Shown: one piece after another, positions 21,344 through 24,345 of the stretch
Numbering within the stretch: position 1 is the first letter of the stretch
Layout of the letters: every line of letters begins with the position of its first letter
IMG/VR virus record: IMGVR_UViG_3300037628_000174
Span: 1 to 24,345 of that record
Strand: one strand, 5' to 3'
DNA: 24,345 nt
Source: a virus
Notes under the pieces: model-generated
What the model saw: the letters and a program-made list of their open reading frames with translations, nothing else
Database searches by the model: none
Told to the model about the DNA's origin: nothing
Program-made: the position numbers and the translations under genes

Positions 21344-24300
21344 TGAGCAGATCCTACGATGCCACACAGATTTCCATTGCCACATCCGATGACATGGACC
21401 AGTCGTGGTTATGGACCATCACAACGCCGGAAGGGCATGTCTATAGGCGATCCCTGAAGGAATACAGCTTCGGGGGAAACCTGTTCACCGAAGGAATTAC
21501 GGGCTTTACCCGTCTGAAGTGGACACGAAGCAAGTCTGGACTGAACATGATAGCCCCTTCCCGTCTCAAGTTCAATCTTCTGAGTGACACGCTGGGGGGC
21601 GTGATTCAGGAAGAGAGCGGGGATGCGCTGCTGGCAGAGGATGGGGAAGAGTTAGAACTGGAAGGCGCGGTCCTTACCGCTTTAGAGTTGCAAGATGCAG
21701 AGGTCCTTCTCCAGCTGGTGATTTCTGATGGGTCCGATGAAAGGGTGATGGCATCTGCCAAGTATCGGGTCAAGGTAGTCAAGATCCAGTACCAGACGGC
21801 CAAGCTTGAATGCGTAGACTTTGTTACGGATCGCATAGACGGGATGTGGCCGAACCTTCAACTGATCAAAAACCTGTCACCATCGGATGACCCTACCCCC
21901 AGAATCCTGGACAATATGTGCGTGCCGGTGGTGTTCGGTACGCCCTATATCCCATTGCGATCAATATACGTGAGCGGTGACACTGACAGGTTCTATGTCT
22001 TGGGATTGGCAGACGGGGCTTACACTGTTGATGAGGTCAGATCGCCCAGGGGAACGATGGGTGGAAGCAGCGCGCCTACTGTCTGGACCAGTGGTGGGTT
22101 TACCTTCACCCAATCGACTAAGGCACTTGGCGGGGTCAATTATCGAGTGTTCCAGCCTATCATTATGGATAGTGATAACGATGGGGTGGCGGACGCGAAT
22201 GGCCTATGGTTTGATAACGACTTTTTTGAGGACGTGCCGACTAAATTCAGAAAGGAACGGACCAAGTTCATTAACGGTTCCCAGATCGGAACCCATGATG
22301 GTGGCAACAACCAGGCATCCTTGACCGATTCTGGTGCCTCTTGGCCTGCCAGTGGCCTTGTCGGCGCATATGTGGTCAACCGTACCCAGCAGAGCTATGG
22401 ATTGATCACTGCCAACACAGGGACCAACATCACAGCGACAATGTCCAGTGGTGACTGGGACAATGGCGATGATTACACGATAGGTGGACCAGCATCCATC
22501 ATCCGGTACGTCATGACCGACAGCATCGAAGGCATGGGTTTTGCGGCAACAGACTTCAACGACACGGCTGGCGGTGCTGCAGAGCTTGTCTTCAGTGAGT
22601 GGTCATCGGACAGTCTGACCGGCCTTGTTTGGAACGGGGGGTGGTTCTTCCAGGAGAAACGGACAGAAGTGCTGGCTGCACTGCTCAACATGTGTCACAG
22701 CTACTTTGAGGTAGGGGATCAGATCAACCTTCGGGTGCTGTCCAAGGCCAGCCAGACCACCCTGACTGTCAACGACATCGAGGAAGATAGCTTTGACTGG
22801 AAGACGGTCAATGTGGCAGTGACAGATAGTGCCTATGTCAACATCCCCAAGAGTGGGCAACCACAGCACAGGTTGTTCCCCCTGCTTGTCCCTGCCAAAT
22901 CCACAACGGATTCCCCCGCCACAGACAGGCTCAATTTCCATCTGGTGGATGACACCCAGCAAGGTCAAGACCTGCGAACCCTATCGCTACAACGGGTGAT
23001 CCTGAAGTCTGCACAAGCCAGTTTCACCATGTGGCCACAGCAGATGAAGATCCTGCCCGATGACGTGTTGACGATCAATGACAGCGAGTATGGACCCAGC
23101 GTGGCCGTCTTTGTGGACAGTGTTGACCTGGACCTGGACCTGAACATGAAGGTGGTGGCTTATGCCACAAGCGCGGCCCTGGATGATTATGACGATGTGG
23201 GGTCGTCTGATGTCACGCTGGCCGACCACACAGGGGATAGCACCACCACCTATAGCCCGACGATTGCAGGTCCGGATGGGACACCTACAAGCGGTGATCC
23301 ACCCAATGCGCTACCTGGTAGGCTTCGTGTGGGCAAGACTGTCAATTATGTCCTGATAGAACCTGCGGGACCACGGATCGACATCGTGGAAGGTGCGAAC
23401 GTCCGAACCCGGATGGGGAACCTGGACGGGATTCTTGATTATGTATCTACCATCTACGGGTTTGCTGCTGTTAATGATGCTGACAACTTCGTAACGGTTG
23501 ACCCCACCAATGGAATACGGATATCGTCAAGTGATGCTGAGGCAATTACGATTAAGGCTGGTGGCGGAATCGTCATTGAGCAGGGCGGTGATATCACCAT
23601 GGAAGGTGGTGGGGCTGGCAACCCATCGCTGCTTCGATTTGCTGATCAGGCCGTCCCAGGTGAGATTCGCTTCGAACAGTCTGGAAATAGTGCAAATTAT
23701 TGGACCATCTACAAAACAGCCCTTGGCGGTGACCCTGATGATTCACTTATATTTCTCCCAACCAATCTAACGAATGCATCGATGGGTTTTGGAACGGCAA
23801 CACCGGGGCAGTGGGTTCACTTTTATAACGCGGGTGGATTGAACGCTTTCAAGATTGAGAATCCAGGATCTGATCCTGGGGATAACATACAGTTATTATT
23901 GAAATCAGACACTGCGCAGTTGAATCTTATCTCATATTCATCCAGTTTTGTTGCTCCTGTGTTACGTGATGCAGTCCTTATTAGTGGAAGTTCCGCTTCA
24001 AAATTCATTATTGATTCTGGAGATGCAATTCCTCTGCAATTGAGGACAAATAGTAATGATGTTCTTGTTATAGATGGATCTGGAATAACATCTATCGGTG
24101 ACGGTGGCGCAACAAACTATGCTCAATTCTCAGCTACAGGAGATTTACATTTCGTCGGGTCTGCCGGTATGATCTCTGGGGCGATGTTCGTTCCTGGTGT
24201 GGACATAACTGTACCAATCGGGAGCGCAAATCCCACAGAGGTCAAGAATGCAGCAGGGGATGGGTGGGCAGTTGGGGAACTCAACGGTATGACGTTCCCA

Positions 24301-24345
24301 ACGGGAGGCACAGAGCATTACCTTGAATTGACCATAGCTGGAAAG
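21343..24345 (+). CDS. Tail hub fused to distal fibre, 3' partial
   Basis: One frame is open from ATG 21343 to the right edge without a stop, 1001 codons so far. Residues 1-620 look like a tail hub: an acidic helix (100-120), the K-Y-R-V-K-V-V-K-I-Q-Y segment near 140, P-V-V-F-G-T-P-Y-I-P near 190-199, and a D-S-D-N-D-G-V-A-D-A-N-G loop near 277-288 that resembles calcium-binding loops. A domain at about 309-383 (L-T-D-S-G-A-S-W, then I-T-A-N-T, ending D-W-D-N-G-D-D-Y) is a spacer module common in environmental phage proteins. A Thr/Ser/Asp/Pro-rich linker lies near 615-650. From about 690 the protein has fibre-type beta repeats (N-L-D-G-I-L-D-Y, V-T-V-D-P-T-N-G-I-R-I). The last 230 residues are coded by markedly AT-rich DNA. 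This end probably contacts the host. Confidence 0.8.
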   Translation, partial: MSRSYDATQISIATSDDMDQSWLWTITTPEGHVYRRSLKEYSFGGNLFTEGITGFTRLKWTRSKSGLNMIAPSRLKFNLLSDTLGGVIQEESGDALLAEDGEELELEGAVLTALELQDAEVLLQLVISDGSDERVMASAKYRVKVVKIQYQTAKLECVDFVTDRIDGMWPNLQLIKNLSPSDDPTPRILDNMCVPVVFGTPYIPLRSIYVSGDTDRFYVLGLADGAYTVDEVRSPRGTMGGSSAPTVWTSGGFTFTQSTKALGGVNYRVFQPIIMDSDNDGVADANGLWFDNDFFEDVPTKFRKERTKFINGSQIGTHDGGNNQASLTDSGASWPASGLVGAYVVNRTQQSYGLITANTGTNITATMSSGDWDNGDDYTIGGPASIIRYVMTDSIEGMGFAATDFNDTAGGAAELVFSEWSSDSLTGLVWNGGWFFQEKRTEVLAALLNMCHSYFEVGDQINLRVLSKASQTTLTVNDIEEDSFDWKTVNVAVTDSAYVNIPKSGQPQHRLFPLLVPAKSTTDSPATDRLNFHLVDDTQQGQDLRTLSLQRVILKSAQASFTMWPQQMKILPDDVLTINDSEYGPSVAVFVDSVDLDLDLNMKVVAYATSAALDDYDDVGSSDVTLADHTGDSTTTYSPTIAGPDGTPTSGDPPNALPGRLRVGKTVNYVLIEPAGPRIDIVEGANVRTRMGNLDGILDYVSTIYGFAAVNDADNFVTVDPTNGIRISSSDAEAITIKAGGGIVIEQGGDITMEGGGAGNPSLLRFADQAVPGEIRFEQSGNSANYWTIYKTALGGDPDDSLIFLPTNLTNASMGFGTATPGQWVHFYNAGGLNAFKIENPGSDPGDNIQLLLKSDTAQLNLISYSSSFVAPVLRDAVLISGSSASKFIIDSGDAIPLQLRTNSNDVLVIDGSGITSIGDGGATNYAQFSATGDLHFVGSAGMISGAMFVPGVDITVPIGSANPTEVKNAAGDGWAVGELNGMTFPTGGTEHYLELTIAGK

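Overview
The window is the late structural region of a tailed double-stranded DNA phage or prophage. Every gene I can support lies on the + strand. No tRNA, rRNA, CRISPR array, integrase, transposase or attachment site is visible. The virion is almost certainly a siphovirus with a long non-contractile tail. It has an HK97-type head module, a tail-tube protein, a G/GT tail-chaperone pair with a -1 slippery site and a 1360-residue tape measure, and no sheath gene. The host cannot be named from this sequence. Base composition is moderate, Shine-Dalgarno sites are strong (several are AAGGAGGTGA), and TTG starts are used for abundant proteins.

Layout. (1) 3-2449: C-terminal part of a repeat-containing fibre-like structural protein, a small protein with nine-residue repeats, a putative fibre-tail adaptor, and a MuF-type minor head protein. 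Terminase and portal are not seen and presumably lie to the left. (2) 2450-2618: intergenic gap with a strong intrinsic terminator. (3) 2619-6707: head assembly. This holds a DUF2213-type prohead protease fused to a scaffold (with a likely nested scaffold start), a decoration-like protein, the major capsid protein and an acidic-linker protein. (4) 6707-13645: a 7-kb cassette of ten tightly coupled genes unrelated to capsid building. They are a DUF115/Maf-like protein, an FkbM-type methyltransferase, a GT2 glycosyltransferase, two sulfotransferase-like proteins, a cysteine-rich small protein, two further class I methyltransferases, a P-loop kinase-like protein and a two-domain glycosyltransferase. 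(5) 13657-15484: head-tail connector, a 59-aa protein, stopper-like protein, HK97 gp10-like protein and tail terminator. (6) 15498-20908: tail tube, tail chaperones G and GT, and the tape measure. (7) 20918-24345: a distal-tail protein and a hub-plus-fibre protein that runs off the right end.

The most interesting item is the cassette. It sits inside the late morphogenesis operon, its products look cytosolic (no membrane segments seen), and it combines sugar transfer, methylation and sulfation. I infer that the phage may coat one of its own virion proteins with a methylated, sulfated glycan. This is a hypothesis from gene content and position, not something the sequence proves. The second notable item is a thirteen-fold tryptophan repeat of exactly nine residues near the C-terminus of the tape measure.

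Other points are a canonical A AAA AAC slip site with a hairpin five bases downstream, a nested scaffold start, and a sharp fall in G+C in the distal part of the fibre gene that suggests exchange of the host-recognition end. No stretch longer than 300 bases lacks a gene.
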